From Pedobacter sp. MC2016-24 (GTDB taxonomy: Bacteria > Bacteroidota > Bacteroidia > Sphingobacteriales > Sphingobacteriaceae), in NCBI RefSeq assembly GCF_015223055.1, contig NZ_JADFBX010000002.1, positions 248,001 through 312,000 of the forward strand: 64,000 nt of DNA, in the 5' to 3' direction. The notes beneath the pieces were generated by a model that was not told where the DNA came from, did not search any database, and saw only the letters and a program-made list of their open reading frames with translations. Shown here piece by piece: positions 52,931 through 63,056 of the stretch; position 1 is the stretch's first letter, and the number at the start of each line of letters is the position of its first letter. The position numbers were made by a program, and so were the translations under genes.

Positions 52931-54041
52931 TCTCTCTATATTTTTAACGGCTCTTTATGTAGTCATTGTGATTTTGTTCATCATTGGATGGCGTAAACTC
53001 ATTTATTTTAAACCAGGTGCAGGCACTTCCAGCACGAAGGTATCTGTATTGGTTGCCGCACGTAATGAGGCGGCTTGTATCGCTAAAACGATTGAGGACC
53101 TGATTGCCCAGCGCTACGATAAAAACCTTATGGAAATCATCATTATCGATGACCATTCAACAGACCATACTGCGGATATCGTGGCTTCCTATGCCAACCG
53201 TGGCGTAAAGCTCATCAAGCTGAATGAGGATCAGGCCTTGAATTCTTATAAAAAGAAAGCCATTCAAACGGCTATTGGGCAGGCAACCGGCGATTTGATT
53301 GTGACTACAGATGCGGATTGCAGAGTGGGCCCGAATTGGCTAAGCACGGTAGTGCATTTTTATGAAGCGCACGATTATAAGATGATCTCCTCGCCAGTGG
53401 TGTATTTTGAAGAAAACGATTTTTTTGAACGGGTACAGACGCTTGAATTTTTATACCTGATCGGCCTGGGGGCATCGACCATTGGTAATCGAAACCCTTC
53501 TACCTGTAATGGCGCAAATCTTTGTTATGAGCGTAAAGCTTTTTATGAGGTAGGCGGTTTTAAGGGAATCGATGATCTGGCTTCTGGTGATGATGAGTTG
53601 TTATTGCATAAGATTGCTGCACATTATGACAACAAAGTAGGCTTCCTGAAAAATAACGATGCGATTGTATATACCCAGGCTAAACCGAATCTGAAAGAGT
53701 TTATCCAGCAAAGAAAGCGCTGGGCATCTAAAACTACGCGGTATAAAAATAAAATGGTCATTGTGCTGGGCCTTTGTGTATGGCTGTTTAACCTGAGTAT
53801 CCTGGTGAATGCAGGAATTGGCCTGTTCCATATCGGCTTTTTAAAGCTGGCTTTGGCACAACTGCTGACTAAGATTTTAATTGAGTTTATCTTTTTATAC
53901 GACGTGACTAAGTTTGCGAAAAGAAAAGAATTGCTTTTGTTACTTCCAGTGCTTAATTTGATGCACATTGTTTATTTCATTTACATTGGAATAGCAGGAA
54001 ATACGGGTAAATACAATTGGAAAGGAAGAATGGTTAAATGA
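52884..54041 (+). CDS. Family 2 glycosyltransferase with membrane helices
   Basis: 385 residues. A membrane helix near the N-terminus (about 15-35) is followed by a GT-A domain: VSVLVAARNEAA, IIDDHSTDHT, TTDADCRVG (the metal-binding DxD), then ASGDDELLLHKI and QQRKRWASK (QxxRW). Two or three C-terminal helices complete it. It resembles processive synthases and lipid-linked sugar transferases. The start codon is uncertain (TTG, overlapping the previous gene by 47 bp). The last bases overlap the next start in an ATGA. Confidence 0.87.
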   Translation: MCLNLIFLEIISVVSNLSIFLTALYVVIVILFIIGWRKLIYFKPGAGTSSTKVSVLVAARNEAACIAKTIEDLIAQRYDKNLMEIIIIDDHSTDHTADIVASYANRGVKLIKLNEDQALNSYKKKAIQTAIGQATGDLIVTTDADCRVGPNWLSTVVHFYEAHDYKMISSPVVYFEENDFFERVQTLEFLYLIGLGASTIGNRNPSTCNGANLCYERKAFYEVGGFKGIDDLASGDDELLLHKIAAHYDNKVGFLKNNDAIVYTQAKPNLKEFIQQRKRWASKTTRYKNKMVIVLGLCVWLFNLSILVNAGIGLFHIGFLKLALAQLLTKILIEFIFLYDVTKFAKRKELLLLLPVLNLMHIVYFIYIGIAGNTGKYNWKGRMVK

Positions 54042-55132
54042 TGGAACAAAGTAGCAGTCCTTCAGGAAAGATATGGAAGCGGTTTAAGAAGAACCGGATG
54101 GCTTTCGGAGGATTGTTATTTATTGTGATACTTGCTGTAATGGGCATTTTAGGTTACCTCATCACGCCAGATCAGAGTCCGCAGGCCAATACCATGCACC
54201 TCCAGCTCAGCAATAAGAAACCGGGAAGATCTTTTAAGTTTTTGATTGTTAGCAAGAAAAACGACGTTGTAAAAGTGAATATCTTCTCCAAAATGCTATT
54301 CGGGCAAGAGCTGGATTATAAAAGTATTCCAATCACTTCCTACCGGGAAGTGGGCAATCAGGTTTTCGCCCGGGAATACATTGGGGATGACGAAACGATT
54401 GAAGAAAAAGCTTATCCGAGAATTGCCGGAAATAATCAATATGAACAGACCTTTTGGCTGGGTACGGATATTTATGGCCGCGACTTGTTAAGCCGTTTGA
54501 TTATTGGCATTCGGGTATCCTTATCGGTAGGCTTGATGGCCGTATTGATCTCTCTTTTTATTGGGGTAGGATTGGGTGCTATAGCGGGTTACTTTGGTGG
54601 TAAAACTGATGGTTCGATCAGCTGGTTTATGAACGTCATCTGGTCTTTGCCTTCTTTGCTATTGGTGATTGCCATTTCTTTTGCTTTAGGAAAAGGTTTC
54701 TGGCAGATATTTATTGCTGTAGGTTTATCAACCTGGGTTGATGTGGCGCGTTTGGTGCGGGGGCAGGTGATGGCATTGAAAGAGGTGGAGTTTGTAGAAG
54801 CTTCGAAGGCTTTGGGCTTTTCTACTTCCAGAACAATTATTAAACACATTTTGCCCAATATAGCCGGCCCCATTCTGGTCGTAGCTTCGGCTAATTTTGC
54901 TTCTGCTATATTGCTTGAGACCGGATTGAGTTTTTTGGGTTTTGGCGCCCAACCGCCCATGCCAAGTTGGGGTAGCATGATCAAGGAACATTATGGTTAC
55001 ATCATTATGGATGCAGCTTATCTGGCCGTTTTGCCAGGCATGGCCATTATGCTGACGGTATATGCTTTCAACCTGCTGGCCATTGGTTTAAGAGATGCCT
55101 TTGATGTGAAGTCGCAAAACATATCTGTTTAA
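54038..55132 (+). CDS. ABC transporter permease (DppC/OppC type), orphan
   Basis: 364 residues. The N-terminal OppC_N-like segment (KRFKKNRMAFGGLLFIVILA) is followed by a periplasmic insert of about 90 residues (45-135) that the E. coli homologs do not have at this length, then the BPD_transp_1 domain with FWLGTDIYGRDLLSRLIIG and the EAA loop (EASKALGFSTSRTIIKHILP). The partner permease, ATPase and binding protein are not encoded nearby, so they must be elsewhere. The start overlaps the glycosyltransferase stop by four bases. Confidence 0.88.
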   Translation: MMEQSSSPSGKIWKRFKKNRMAFGGLLFIVILAVMGILGYLITPDQSPQANTMHLQLSNKKPGRSFKFLIVSKKNDVVKVNIFSKMLFGQELDYKSIPITSYREVGNQVFAREYIGDDETIEEKAYPRIAGNNQYEQTFWLGTDIYGRDLLSRLIIGIRVSLSVGLMAVLISLFIGVGLGAIAGYFGGKTDGSISWFMNVIWSLPSLLLVIAISFALGKGFWQIFIAVGLSTWVDVARLVRGQVMALKEVEFVEASKALGFSTSRTIIKHILPNIAGPILVVASANFASAILLETGLSFLGFGAQPPMPSWGSMIKEHYGYIIMDAAYLAVLPGMAIMLTVYAFNLLAIGLRDAFDVKSQNISV

Positions 55133-55145
55133 CTTCCTAATTTAT

Positions 55146-55153
55146 TAACTTTG
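55146..55153 (+). promoter_or_regulatory. -7 box TAACTTTG for rnhB
   Basis: An exact TAnnTTTG match ending seven bases before the rnhB ATG. The expected transcript has at most a few bases of leader. Confidence 0.5.
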
Positions 55154-55160
55154 CAACCGT

Positions 55161-55772
55161 ATGCTATTAAACTGTTATCAACAAGAATTTTTAGAGGCAG
55201 GTTGCGATGAAGCGGGCAGGGGCTGTTTAGCTGGTCCTGTATTTGCCGCTGCTGTGATTTTACCAGCTGATTTTATAGCAGGTGAACTCACCGACTCTAA
55301 AAAGCTGACGCATGCACAGCGGGTGAAATTGCGGGTGATTATTGAGCGGGAAGCAATTGCCTGGGCTGTAGCATCCTGCGATAACTTTGAAATAGATGAG
55401 ATTAACATTTTGAACGCTTCGTTTCTGGCGATGCACAGGGCAATTGAGCAATTGCGTACCCAGCCAAAATATTTAAGCATAGACGGCAATCGTTTCAAAA
55501 AGTATCCGGATATCCCTCATACCTGTGTAGTTAAAGGAGACGGGAAATATCTGAACATTGCAGCAGCTTCGATTTTGGCTAAAACACATCGTGATGAGTT
55601 TATGGAACGCATTGCTTTGGAGTACCCGCATTACCAATGGCATCAAAATAAAGGTTATCCAACCATTGTTCACCGGAATGCTGCTTTAGAATTTGGCTTA
55701 TCGCCATATCACCGTAAAACTTTTACAATTACTGCACCGCAATTGAGTCTGTTTTCAGAAATCAGTGAATAA
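55161..55772 (+). CDS. rnhB: Ribonuclease HII
   Basis: 203 residues. The active site [13 protein letters not shown] gives Asp16 and Glu17, with LSIDGNRF and KTHRDEF supplying the other two acidic residues; the GRG element recognises the ribonucleotide junction. It removes single ribonucleotides from DNA. Confidence 0.96.
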   Translation: MLLNCYQQEFLEAGCDEAGRGCLAGPVFAAAVILPADFIAGELTDSKKLTHAQRVKLRVIIEREAIAWAVASCDNFEIDEINILNASFLAMHRAIEQLRTQPKYLSIDGNRFKKYPDIPHTCVVKGDGKYLNIAAASILAKTHRDEFMERIALEYPHYQWHQNKGYPTIVHRNAALEFGLSPYHRKTFTITAPQLSLFSEISE

Positions 55773-55789
55773 TTAGTATTTTCACGAGA

Positions 55790-56992
55790 GTGAAAGTGCT
55801 GATCCTGACAAATAGAGTTCCCTTTCCGCCAAATAGCGGTTATCCCATTGTGGTTTACAATACCATTAAGGGCTTGCTGAAACTTGGCGTAGAAATTACT
55901 TTGTTTAGCCTCAATACCAATAAGCACCGCGTAGATACAGACGATATTTACGATCCGGTTTTTGAACAGATTAATTTTCATGTTTTTCATCTGGATACGG
56001 AGGTGAATGTCTGGGGGGCATTGAACAATCTGTTTTCCGACCAATCCTACAACGTGTCCCGATATTTTGACGAGGATGCGGCTCGTTTGCTTGAAGATAT
56101 CCTGAGAGAAGATGAGTTTGACATCATCCAGTTTGAGGGATTGTTTGTGGTGCCTTACCTGGATATTGTCAAAGCCAATAGCCGTGCTAAAGTCATTTAC
56201 CGGGCCCATAATATAGAGTTTGAAGTTTGGGAGCGCATCGCCAGGATTGAGCGGTTTACGCCAAGACGACGTTACCTTGAATTTTTGGCGCGCAGGTTGA
56301 AACATTACGAAACTGAACAAGCCAATCGCTTTCACCAGGTGTTTGCCATTAGTGAACAGGACCGGCAAAGTATTGTACGCTTTGGTTGCGAAACAGCATT
56401 GGAAGTTTTTCCAGTTGCCCTGGATTTTGAAAAGTACATTACGGATCAGTCTAAAACCAGTTTTCCTACCTTATTTCATTTGGGTGCGATGGACTGGCGA
56501 CCAAATAAGGAGGGCTTGGAGTGGTTCCTGGAAGAAATCTGGCCGGATATTGAAACCTTAAACAGCGAGCTTCGGTTTTACATTGCCGGAAAAAATATGC
56601 AGCGCCAGTTTTTTGAATATGACTCTGACAACCTGGTGGTAGAAGGCGAGGTATTTGATGCGGTAGAGTTTATGAATTCCAAAGCCATTATGATCGTTCC
56701 TTTATTATCGGGCAGTGGGATGCGGGTGAAGATCATTGAGGGAATGGCCATGCGGAAATGCATCATTGCAACGAGTATGGCTGCTGAGGGAATCCGCTGC
56801 CAGCATGGCAAGGATATCCTGATTGCGGATACCGCGGATGAATTTTACCGGGCCATTTTGCAATGTGTAACCAATCCCACGCAGTGGCAGGAAATCGGCG
56901 AAAATGCGCGTAAAACAGTAGAACGTGACCATGACATTAACACCATTTCGCAAAGAATGCTGAAAGTTTATGAAAAATTAATTAGTGTGTAA
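55790..56992 (+). CDS. Family 4 (GT-B) glycosyltransferase
   Basis: 400 residues from a GTG start. The N-terminal Rossmann lobe contains [16 protein letters not shown] and the loop ISEQDRQSI. The C-terminal lobe has [20 protein letters not shown] and [18 protein letters not shown], the nucleotide-sugar binding EX7E region of GT4 enzymes. It transfers a sugar from a nucleotide donor to an unknown acceptor. It follows rnhB by 17 bp. Confidence 0.9.
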   Translation: MKVLILTNRVPFPPNSGYPIVVYNTIKGLLKLGVEITLFSLNTNKHRVDTDDIYDPVFEQINFHVFHLDTEVNVWGALNNLFSDQSYNVSRYFDEDAARLLEDILREDEFDIIQFEGLFVVPYLDIVKANSRAKVIYRAHNIEFEVWERIARIERFTPRRRYLEFLARRLKHYETEQANRFHQVFAISEQDRQSIVRFGCETALEVFPVALDFEKYITDQSKTSFPTLFHLGAMDWRPNKEGLEWFLEEIWPDIETLNSELRFYIAGKNMQRQFFEYDSDNLVVEGEVFDAVEFMNSKAIMIVPLLSGSGMRVKIIEGMAMRKCIIATSMAAEGIRCQHGKDILIADTADEFYRAILQCVTNPTQWQEIGENARKTVERDHDINTISQRMLKVYEKLISV

Positions 56993-56999
56993 ATTTATA

Positions 57000-57007
57000 T
57001 ACCTTTG
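57000..57007 (+). promoter_or_regulatory. -7 box TACCTTTG for gcvT
   Basis: An exact TAnnTTTG match 26 bases before the gcvT ATG. Confidence 0.45.
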
Positions 57008-57033
57008 CCACGTTTTTAGACTTATTACACGAC

Positions 57034-58113
57034 ATGAAGAATACTGCACTAACCAATAAACACATTTCTTTGGGCGCTAAAATGGTGCCATTTGCCGGAT
57101 ACAATATGCCCGTACAGTACGAGGGTATTAATGCAGAACACGCTACTGTTCGTAATGGTGTTGGCGTTTTTGATGTCAGCCATATGGGCGAATTTATTTT
57201 GAAAGGCGAAAATGCACTGGACTTAATTCAACGGGTAACCAGCAATGACGCGTCAAAACTGTATGATGGTAAAATTCAATATTCATGTCTGCCGAATGAA
57301 GATGGTGGTATTGTAGATGATTTATTGGTTTATCGCCTGGATGAGCAAACCTATATGCTGGTTGTCAATGCTTCTAATATAGAAAAAGACTGGAACTGGA
57401 TTCAGAAATACAATACTAAAGGTGTAGAAATGCACAACATCTCTGACAAAACTTCTTTATTGGCGATTCAGGGACCGAAAGCAGCTGAAGCTTTGCAAAG
57501 CTTAACAGATGTAGACCTGGCCTCTATGGAATATTACAATTTTGTAAAAGGTAAGTTCGCGGGTATCGATAACGTGATCATTTCAGCAACAGGTTATACC
57601 GGTGCTGGCGGTTTTGAAATTTACTTTGACAATGAACATGCAGATCTGATCTGGAATGCAGTTTTTGAAGCTGGGAATCCGTTTAACATCAAGCCAATCG
57701 GTTTGGCTGCACGGGATACTTTAAGGTTAGAAATGGGTTTCTGTTTATATGGAAACGACATTGACGATACCACTTCTCCAATTGAAGCCGGCTTAGGCTG
57801 GATCACCAAATTCACTAAAGCATTTACCAATTCTGAGGCCTTGCTGGCACAGAAAGAAGCGGGTGTTACACGTAAGCTGATCGGTTTTGAATTGATTGAC
57901 AGGGGGATTCCACGTCACGATTATGAAATTGTAGATGCTGAAGGAAATGTAATTGGAAGGGTAACTTCTGGTACGCAGTCGCCCTCTTTACAAAAAGCCA
58001 TCGGCATGGGGTATATTGATAAAGCATCGGCCAAAGAAGGTTCTGAGATTTTTATCCTGATCCGTAACCAGAAAATTAAAGCGAAAGTGGTTAAATTCCC
58101 TTTTTATAAATAA
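57034..58113 (+). CDS. gcvT: Glycine cleavage system aminomethyltransferase
   Basis: 359 residues. It opens [20 protein letters not shown], continues with FDVSHMGEF and [14 protein letters not shown], and ends with [25 protein letters not shown], all diagnostic of GcvT. The enzyme transfers the aminomethyl one-carbon unit to tetrahydrofolate. The other gcv genes are not in the window. Confidence 0.97.
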   Translation: MKNTALTNKHISLGAKMVPFAGYNMPVQYEGINAEHATVRNGVGVFDVSHMGEFILKGENALDLIQRVTSNDASKLYDGKIQYSCLPNEDGGIVDDLLVYRLDEQTYMLVVNASNIEKDWNWIQKYNTKGVEMHNISDKTSLLAIQGPKAAEALQSLTDVDLASMEYYNFVKGKFAGIDNVIISATGYTGAGGFEIYFDNEHADLIWNAVFEAGNPFNIKPIGLAARDTLRLEMGFCLYGNDIDDTTSPIEAGLGWITKFTKAFTNSEALLAQKEAGVTRKLIGFELIDRGIPRHDYEIVDAEGNVIGRVTSGTQSPSLQKAIGMGYIDKASAKEGSEIFILIRNQKIKAKVVKFPFYK

Positions 58114-58144
58114 TTATCATTAGCCCTTAATCCCTGATTAACCG

Positions 58145-58861
58145 ATGCAGAAAAGTATAGAAGTTTGTTTAACCCCTGCCTTACTGAATTTATATGATAT
58201 TGAACACAGCATTGTGGTTGTGATTGATATATTGAGAGCAACCTCATCTATAGTTTATGGTATAGACAATGGTGCGGAAGCGATCATTCCGGTTTCGCAG
58301 GTGGAAGAATGTCTGGACTATGCAGGTAAAGGGTATTTGCTGGCTGCAGAGCGAAATGGAGAGGTTGTGGAAGGCTATGACTTTGGCAACTCTCCATTTT
58401 CTTATGTTACCGACAAAGTGAAGGGGAAAACCATTGTATTGACCACAACCAATGGTACCAAAGCGCTGCACATGGCAAGCAGCAGGGCCAATCAGGTGGT
58501 TATTGGTTCTTTTTTAAACCTGAAAGCCTTGTGTAACTGGCTTAAGAGTCAGGATAAAAATGTGTTGTTACTTTGTTCGGGCTGGAAGGATAATTTTAAC
58601 CTGGAAGATACCCTGTTTGCTGGTGCGGTGGTGAGCGAATTGAGGAAGGACTTTGATCATTTTGACGATTCCTGTGTTGCTGCTGAAGATTTATACCTGC
58701 TAGCTAAAGACGATTTGAGGGCTTATCTGCATAAATCTTCACATAGCCACCGACTGGCACAACTGAACATCGAAGAAGATGTGAAGTTCTGTCTGCAGTT
58801 AAACCTTTGCCAGACCATTCCGGTATTGGAGGGCAAAAAATTAGTTGCCCTGAAGGCTTAA
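58145..58861 (+). CDS. comB: 2-phosphosulfolactate phosphatase (ComB family)
   Basis: 238 residues with the ComB blocks VVVIDILRATSSIVYGI, AAERNGEVVEGYDFGNSP, IVLTTTNGTKAL and AVVSELRKDF. In archaea ComB dephosphorylates 2-phosphosulfolactate in coenzyme M synthesis. Bacteroidota and sporulating Bacillus carry the gene without that cofactor, where sulfolactate itself or another product is presumed. The gene overlaps the convergent patatin gene by 21 bp. Confidence 0.9.
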   Translation: MQKSIEVCLTPALLNLYDIEHSIVVVIDILRATSSIVYGIDNGAEAIIPVSQVEECLDYAGKGYLLAAERNGEVVEGYDFGNSPFSYVTDKVKGKTIVLTTTNGTKALHMASSRANQVVIGSFLNLKALCNWLKSQDKNVLLLCSGWKDNFNLEDTLFAGAVVSELRKDFDHFDDSCVAAEDLYLLAKDDLRAYLHKSSHSHRLAQLNIEEDVKFCLQLNLCQTIPVLEGKKLVALKA

Positions 58862-59617
58862 ATCCAATAAGGCCTTATTCTTTTTAATCGTTTTTAAAGC
58901 CTCTTCGTAAGCCAGCCAGTAAATGGTTTCCGCTTTAGCGGTGTCAAAAGTGCTGATTTCGCCCAATCCCGGCGGCTCTACCATGATGTTACAGAATGCT
59001 GCTTTTTGTTCCATATCCTTATTGATGGACATGACGCCGGCCCTGCTCATCAGCGTAGTGATCTTGCTGATCTTATCTACAGGCTTGAGGTGGTTGCAGG
59101 AAGATCCAATGATGAAATCACAATTGTTCAGCAAAGGTTCAACCGGGAAATTGTTCAGAATGCCGCCGTCAACATACATGTGTCCGCCAATCATAATGGG
59201 TTTGAATATGCCCGGGATACAGCTTGATGCATGTATGGAGCTGATTAAAGGCCCTTTGTCGAAATAAACAAGCTTACCTTCACTAAAGTTGGTTGCCGCA
59301 ATGGTTAGTGGGATGTTTAAGCTTTCTATTTTATCGTCCGGAAAATAGGGTTTAAAAATGTTGAAGGTATTTTCCATATTGAGTAAGCCCAATGAGCCTA
59401 CTGCCGGGCGTATTAATCTGAGGAGCTTGGTTTTGATGAAAATGTTCAAGGCCTCTTCCGGATCTATACCGGCGGCGAAAAGTGCACCTGCTATAGATCC
59501 GGCACTGGTTCCACTAATGTGACTGAATTTAATTCCTGCTTTTACAAATGCTTTCAACACGCCTAAATGGGCAATTCCTCTAATCCCGCCACCAGATAAT
59601 ACGATTCCAACCTTCAT
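58841..59617 (-). CDS. Patatin-like phospholipase (RssA-like)
   Basis: 258 residues. The oxyanion-hole motif is LSGGGIRGIAHLG, the nucleophile motif GTSAGS (Ser38) and the catalytic aspartate lies in YVDGGILNNFPV, giving the Ser-Asp dyad of bacterial patatins. It should hydrolyse lipid acyl esters in the cytoplasm. It begins two bases after gldB ends on the same strand, so it is probably co-transcribed with it. Confidence 0.9.
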   Translation of the reverse strand: MKVGIVLSGGGIRGIAHLGVLKAFVKAGIKFSHISGTSAGSIAGALFAAGIDPEEALNIFIKTKLLRLIRPAVGSLGLLNMENTFNIFKPYFPDDKIESLNIPLTIAATNFSEGKLVYFDKGPLISSIHASSCIPGIFKPIMIGGHMYVDGGILNNFPVEPLLNNCDFIIGSSCNHLKPVDKISKITTLMSRAGVMSINKDMEQKAAFCNIMVEPPGLGEISTFDTAKAETIYWLAYEEALKTIKKNKALLDLSLQGN

Positions 59618-59619
59618 AC

Positions 59620-60657
59620 TTATTTTTCTTGTTTAGGCTTGTATTTAGAAGCCGTTAATATTTTTTGTGTGTCTTGTTCGGTCATGAGCTGCTGCAGGGT
59701 AACCGATTTGTTTTCCTGCATGTATTTCCTTACAATTTGCCAGCCAATCCAAAGGCCTAGCTTCGGCGCTGACTCTGTACGCTCGCCAAGGCCGGGGGTA
59801 AATGGGCCTTCGCTTAAAAACACCTGTATTTTTTGATAATCTGTTTCAAATAATAAATTGTTTTCCAGGTAATACGCCCAGATGTTTCCTTCAAAGTGTT
59901 TACACCATTCCAGTTGTGCCGCAGTGTAGCCAATCTTGACCGAATCGGGCACCTGATCGTCCAGTACCTGGTCCATAAAATACAGGATCTTACCATTGTA
60001 AATCATTTTAGATAACAGCGAGTGGTCGGCATCACGTTCCGGGAAGAGCTCTTCGCGTGCATAGGTTTCCGTTAAACGCGGTGTAATGTATTCCGGTGCA
60101 AATCTCCTGGAAAGATAAACAGGGACACTTTGTACAATGGCCTTATAAAATTTGCTGTTTTTACCCAGGAACATGTCCAGGCCAATGCCCATATAATCGT
60201 CGCCGATGGGTGTCTGCACGGCAAAACCAGAAACAAATGAGATGAATTTCGGCGTTTTAGATTGTGGATAATAATATTTGATGTATTTAAAGGCTTGGGT
60301 TAATTGTTGCTCCGTTGTGTTAAGCTCTTTAAAAATACTGTCTACTTCATGGGTCAGATCGGTGTACGCCTGATCCTGATATAAGATTTTCAGGATTTCT
60401 TCGTTGCTATATTCAGGTGTGCCAATCATTCTATGGATGTAGTCATCGTAAAAGGGGCCATATGTCTTTTGCAGGGTCTGATTGGTCTGCATCAGATCTT
60501 TCCCTTTACCATTATACACATCTTTGTCAAAACGGGAGATTTTGATCTCGAGTTTTATGGCGCTAACATCGGGTTTTGTATCTTGCCGGCAGGAAACAAA
60601 AACAAGCATAACAAGAATAAATAGATAGATTTGACCGGGTTTAACGTGATGTATCAT
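59620..60657 (-). CDS. gldB: Gliding motility lipoprotein GldB
   Basis: 345 residues from the ATG that gives lipobox LVFVSCRQDTK (lipid Cys23); a start ten codons earlier would lie over the TATATTTG promoter box. GldB blocks include ISRFDKDVYNGKG, the central YMGIGLDMFLGKNSKFY and the C-terminal GLWIGWQIVRKYM. GldB is a predicted zinc-protease-like (DUF2268-type) lipoprotein needed for gliding in Flavobacterium; it is conserved in non-gliding relatives too. Confidence 0.9.
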   Translation of the reverse strand: MIHHVKPGQIYLFILVMLVFVSCRQDTKPDVSAIKLEIKISRFDKDVYNGKGKDLMQTNQTLQKTYGPFYDDYIHRMIGTPEYSNEEILKILYQDQAYTDLTHEVDSIFKELNTTEQQLTQAFKYIKYYYPQSKTPKFISFVSGFAVQTPIGDDYMGIGLDMFLGKNSKFYKAIVQSVPVYLSRRFAPEYITPRLTETYAREELFPERDADHSLLSKMIYNGKILYFMDQVLDDQVPDSVKIGYTAAQLEWCKHFEGNIWAYYLENNLLFETDYQKIQVFLSEGPFTPGLGERTESAPKLGLWIGWQIVRKYMQENKSVTLQQLMTEQDTQKILTASKYKPKQEK

Positions 60658-60663
60658 GATAAA

Positions 60664-60671
60664 CAAATATA
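60664..60671 (-). promoter_or_regulatory. -7 box TATATTTG for gldB
   Basis: Minus-strand TATATTTG, an exact match, ending six bases before the chosen ATG. This supports the later start and predicts a nearly leaderless transcript. Confidence 0.5.
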
Positions 60672-60710
60672 AAAAGAACTGGTTCATACCTGCATAAAAT
60701 AGATACCCTT

Positions 60711-61379
60711 ATGAAAAAATTAATTACTGTATTTTTACTGAGCATTTTAGCCTCCAGCCTTTACGCGCAAACCTCTCCCGGCATTGATTATGGCTTTAGA
60801 TTAGGTTTAACTGCGCATCCGACACTGGGTTGGGTAAAGCCTGAAGTGGGTAAATCTGATGGCATCGCGCTAGGCTTTTCTTACGGCTTACTGGCTGATT
60901 TTAATTTTGCAGAGAACTATTGCTTTGCTACTGGTCTGACCATTACCACCATTAACGGTAAAAGTACTGAGGTAAATATTCCACCTTATTATGATGGTGG
61001 CTCTGGACAAACGGCTTACAGTTTGCGTTATAAGCTTCAGTATATTGAGGTGCCACTGACCATAAAATTAAAAACCGATAAGATGGGGGACATCCGCTGG
61101 TATGGACAATTTGGTCTTTCTAATGATTTTAAGATTGGGGCGAAGCAAGATGCGGACATTGCGGGTAAGAAAGTTAAGACCGACCAGGGTATTGGAAAAT
61201 ACACCAATTTTTATAGAGCCGGATTGATTGTTGGGGCTGGTGGTGAGTACGATATCGCCGATCATACCAGTGTAGCGATTGGTTTGACACTAAACAATGG
61301 ATTTACGAATATTGCATCGGACAAAAACAGATCGGTGAAGAATCATTATATTGGCCTTAATATTGGTGTTTTCTTTTAA
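60711..61379 (+). CDS. PorT-like outer membrane beta-barrel protein
   Basis: 222 residues with signal MKKLITVFLLSILASSLYAQ. The mature part consists of amphipathic strands (GIDYGFRLGLTAHPTLGW, LQYIEVPLTIKLKTDKMG) and ends on an aromatic residue (IGVFF), an OMP_b-brl_2/PorT-type eight-stranded barrel. PorT is a type IX secretion component in Porphyromonas, but this family has many paralogs, so the specific role is unproven. Proximity to gldB is suggestive only. Confidence 0.75.
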   Translation: MKKLITVFLLSILASSLYAQTSPGIDYGFRLGLTAHPTLGWVKPEVGKSDGIALGFSYGLLADFNFAENYCFATGLTITTINGKSTEVNIPPYYDGGSGQTAYSLRYKLQYIEVPLTIKLKTDKMGDIRWYGQFGLSNDFKIGAKQDADIAGKKVKTDQGIGKYTNFYRAGLIVGAGGEYDIADHTSVAIGLTLNNGFTNIASDKNRSVKNHYIGLNIGVFF

Positions 61380-61415
61380 GTAATTAACGCCGGTATTTTA
61401 TTATAGCACACAAAC

Positions 61416-63056
61416 ATGAAAATAGCATTAGCACAACTGAATTACCACATCGGTAATTTTGAATACAATACAAAGAAGATCATTGAGCACATTCACCTGG
61501 CCAAAGATCGGGGGGCAGATTTGGTTGTGTTTGCTGAATTGGCTGTTTGTGGTTATCCACCAAGGGATTTTCTGGAGTTTGATGAATTTATCGACCTCTG
61601 CGCTAAAGCTGCGCAGCAGATTGCGGCAGAATGCAGGGATATTGCCTGTATCATTGGCTTGCCTGTGAAGAATGAGATCCTGGCTGGTAAAGACTTGTAC
61701 AATGCTGCTTATTTTATTGAAAACGGACGGGTAAAATATGTGGCTAAAAAGGCATTGTTGCCCAATTACGATGTATTTGATGAGTACCGCTATTTTGAAC
61801 CTGCCAGCCAGTTTGAATGTGTAGAGTTTATGGGGATAAAAATTGCGCTGACCATTTGTGAAGATTTGTGGAACATCAATAACAACCCGCTTTATATTGC
61901 TTCTCCTATGGATGAGCTGATCAGACAGAAACCAAAGTTGATGATCAATATCGCAGCTTCGCCTTTTTCTTATTTTCACGATGATGAAAGGGTGGTTGTT
62001 TTGTCTGATAATGCAAAGAAATACAATTTGCCTTTGTTGTATGTAAACCAGGTTGGTGCGCAAACAGAAATTATCTTTGACGGCGGTTCTATGGCTTTTG
62101 ATGCCCAGGGAAATTTGCTGGATGAAATGCCTTATTTTAAGGAAGATTTGAGAATTTATGAATTTGCGGAGAATGCCATTCAGGAATATAAACCGATTGA
62201 GCATAAGGCTATGCCTGATATTGAGCAGATTTATGAAGCATTGGTATTGGGTATTCAAGATTATTTTGTGAAATCGGGCTTTACCAAAGCGGTACTGGGT
62301 TTATCGGGCGGTATAGACTCGGCGATTGTTTGTGCTCTGGCTTGTCGTGCCCTTGGACCTGAAAATGTGATGGCAGTGCTGATGCCTTCCAAATACTCTT
62401 CTGACCATTCTATCCAGGATGCATTGGATCTGGTTAAGAATTTTGGTTGCATGCATGAAATCATTGAAATTAAAGATGCTGCCGATGCCTTTGATCAGAT
62501 GTTAGCTCCAGCTTTTAAAGGTTTACCTTTTAATGTTGCTGAAGAAAATATTCAGGCCAGATGCCGCGGTATTGTGGTGATGGCCATGTCCAATAAATTT
62601 GGCTATATCTTATTGAATACATCAAATAAAAGTGAATGTGCAGTAGGTTATGGTACTTTATACGGAGACATGTGTGGTGCGATTGGTGTAATTGGCGATG
62701 TGTATAAAACGCAGATTTATCAATTGGCACATCACATCAATAAAGACGGTATTGTAATTCCGGAGAACTCCATCGTGAAGCCGCCTTCGGCAGAATTGAG
62801 ACCAGGGCAAAAAGATTCTGATTCCCTTCCGGATTACGACGTACTGGATCGAATTTTATATCAATACATTGAATTGAAACAAAGTTCCGCTTTCATCATT
62901 GCACAAGGTTATGATGAAGCCCTGGTGAGAAGGATCATTAAGATGGTGAATAATGCAGAATTTAAACGTTACCAGACACCACCAATTTTAAGGGTATCAC
63001 CAAAAGCCTTTGGCATGGGCCGCAGGATGCCAATAGTAGGTAAATACCTTTCTTAA
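61416..63056 (+). CDS. nadE: Glutamine-dependent NAD+ synthetase
   Basis: 546 residues with two enzymes in one chain. The N-terminal CN-hydrolase glutaminase has the Glu-Lys-Cys triad (Glu41 in VVFAELAVCGYPP, Lys111 or 112 before ALLPNYDVFDEY, Cys148 in LTICEDLWN). The C-terminal synthetase has the P-loop LSGGIDSA (about 291-298) and STNKSE-like NTSNKSECAVGYGT. It amidates deamido-NAD with glutamine nitrogen and ATP. Its stop overlaps that of the convergent lnt gene. Confidence 0.97.
   Translation: MKIALAQLNYHIGNFEYNTKKIIEHIHLAKDRGADLVVFAELAVCGYPPRDFLEFDEFIDLCAKAAQQIAAECRDIACIIGLPVKNEILAGKDLYNAAYFIENGRVKYVAKKALLPNYDVFDEYRYFEPASQFECVEFMGIKIALTICEDLWNINNNPLYIASPMDELIRQKPKLMINIAASPFSYFHDDERVVVLSDNAKKYNLPLLYVNQVGAQTEIIFDGGSMAFDAQGNLLDEMPYFKEDLRIYEFAENAIQEYKPIEHKAMPDIEQIYEALVLGIQDYFVKSGFTKAVLGLSGGIDSAIVCALACRALGPENVMAVLMPSKYSSDHSIQDALDLVKNFGCMHEIIEIKDAADAFDQMLAPAFKGLPFNVAEENIQARCRGIVVMAMSNKFGYILLNTSNKSECAVGYGTLYGDMCGAIGVIGDVYKTQIYQLAHHINKDGIVIPENSIVKPPSAELRPGQKDSDSLPDYDVLDRILYQYIELKQSSAFIIAQGYDEALVRRIIKMVNNAEFKRYQTPPILRVSPKAFGMGRRMPIVGKYLS

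Noticed and set aside
55709..56368. Open frame of 219 codons on the minus strand
   Set aside because: It is antisense to rnhB and the GT4 glycosyltransferase gene, both well supported; no family features or promoter were seen for it.
61428..62258. Open frame of 276 codons on the minus strand
   Set aside because: It lies entirely inside nadE, whose catalytic motifs are complete, and its translation has no recognisable protein character.
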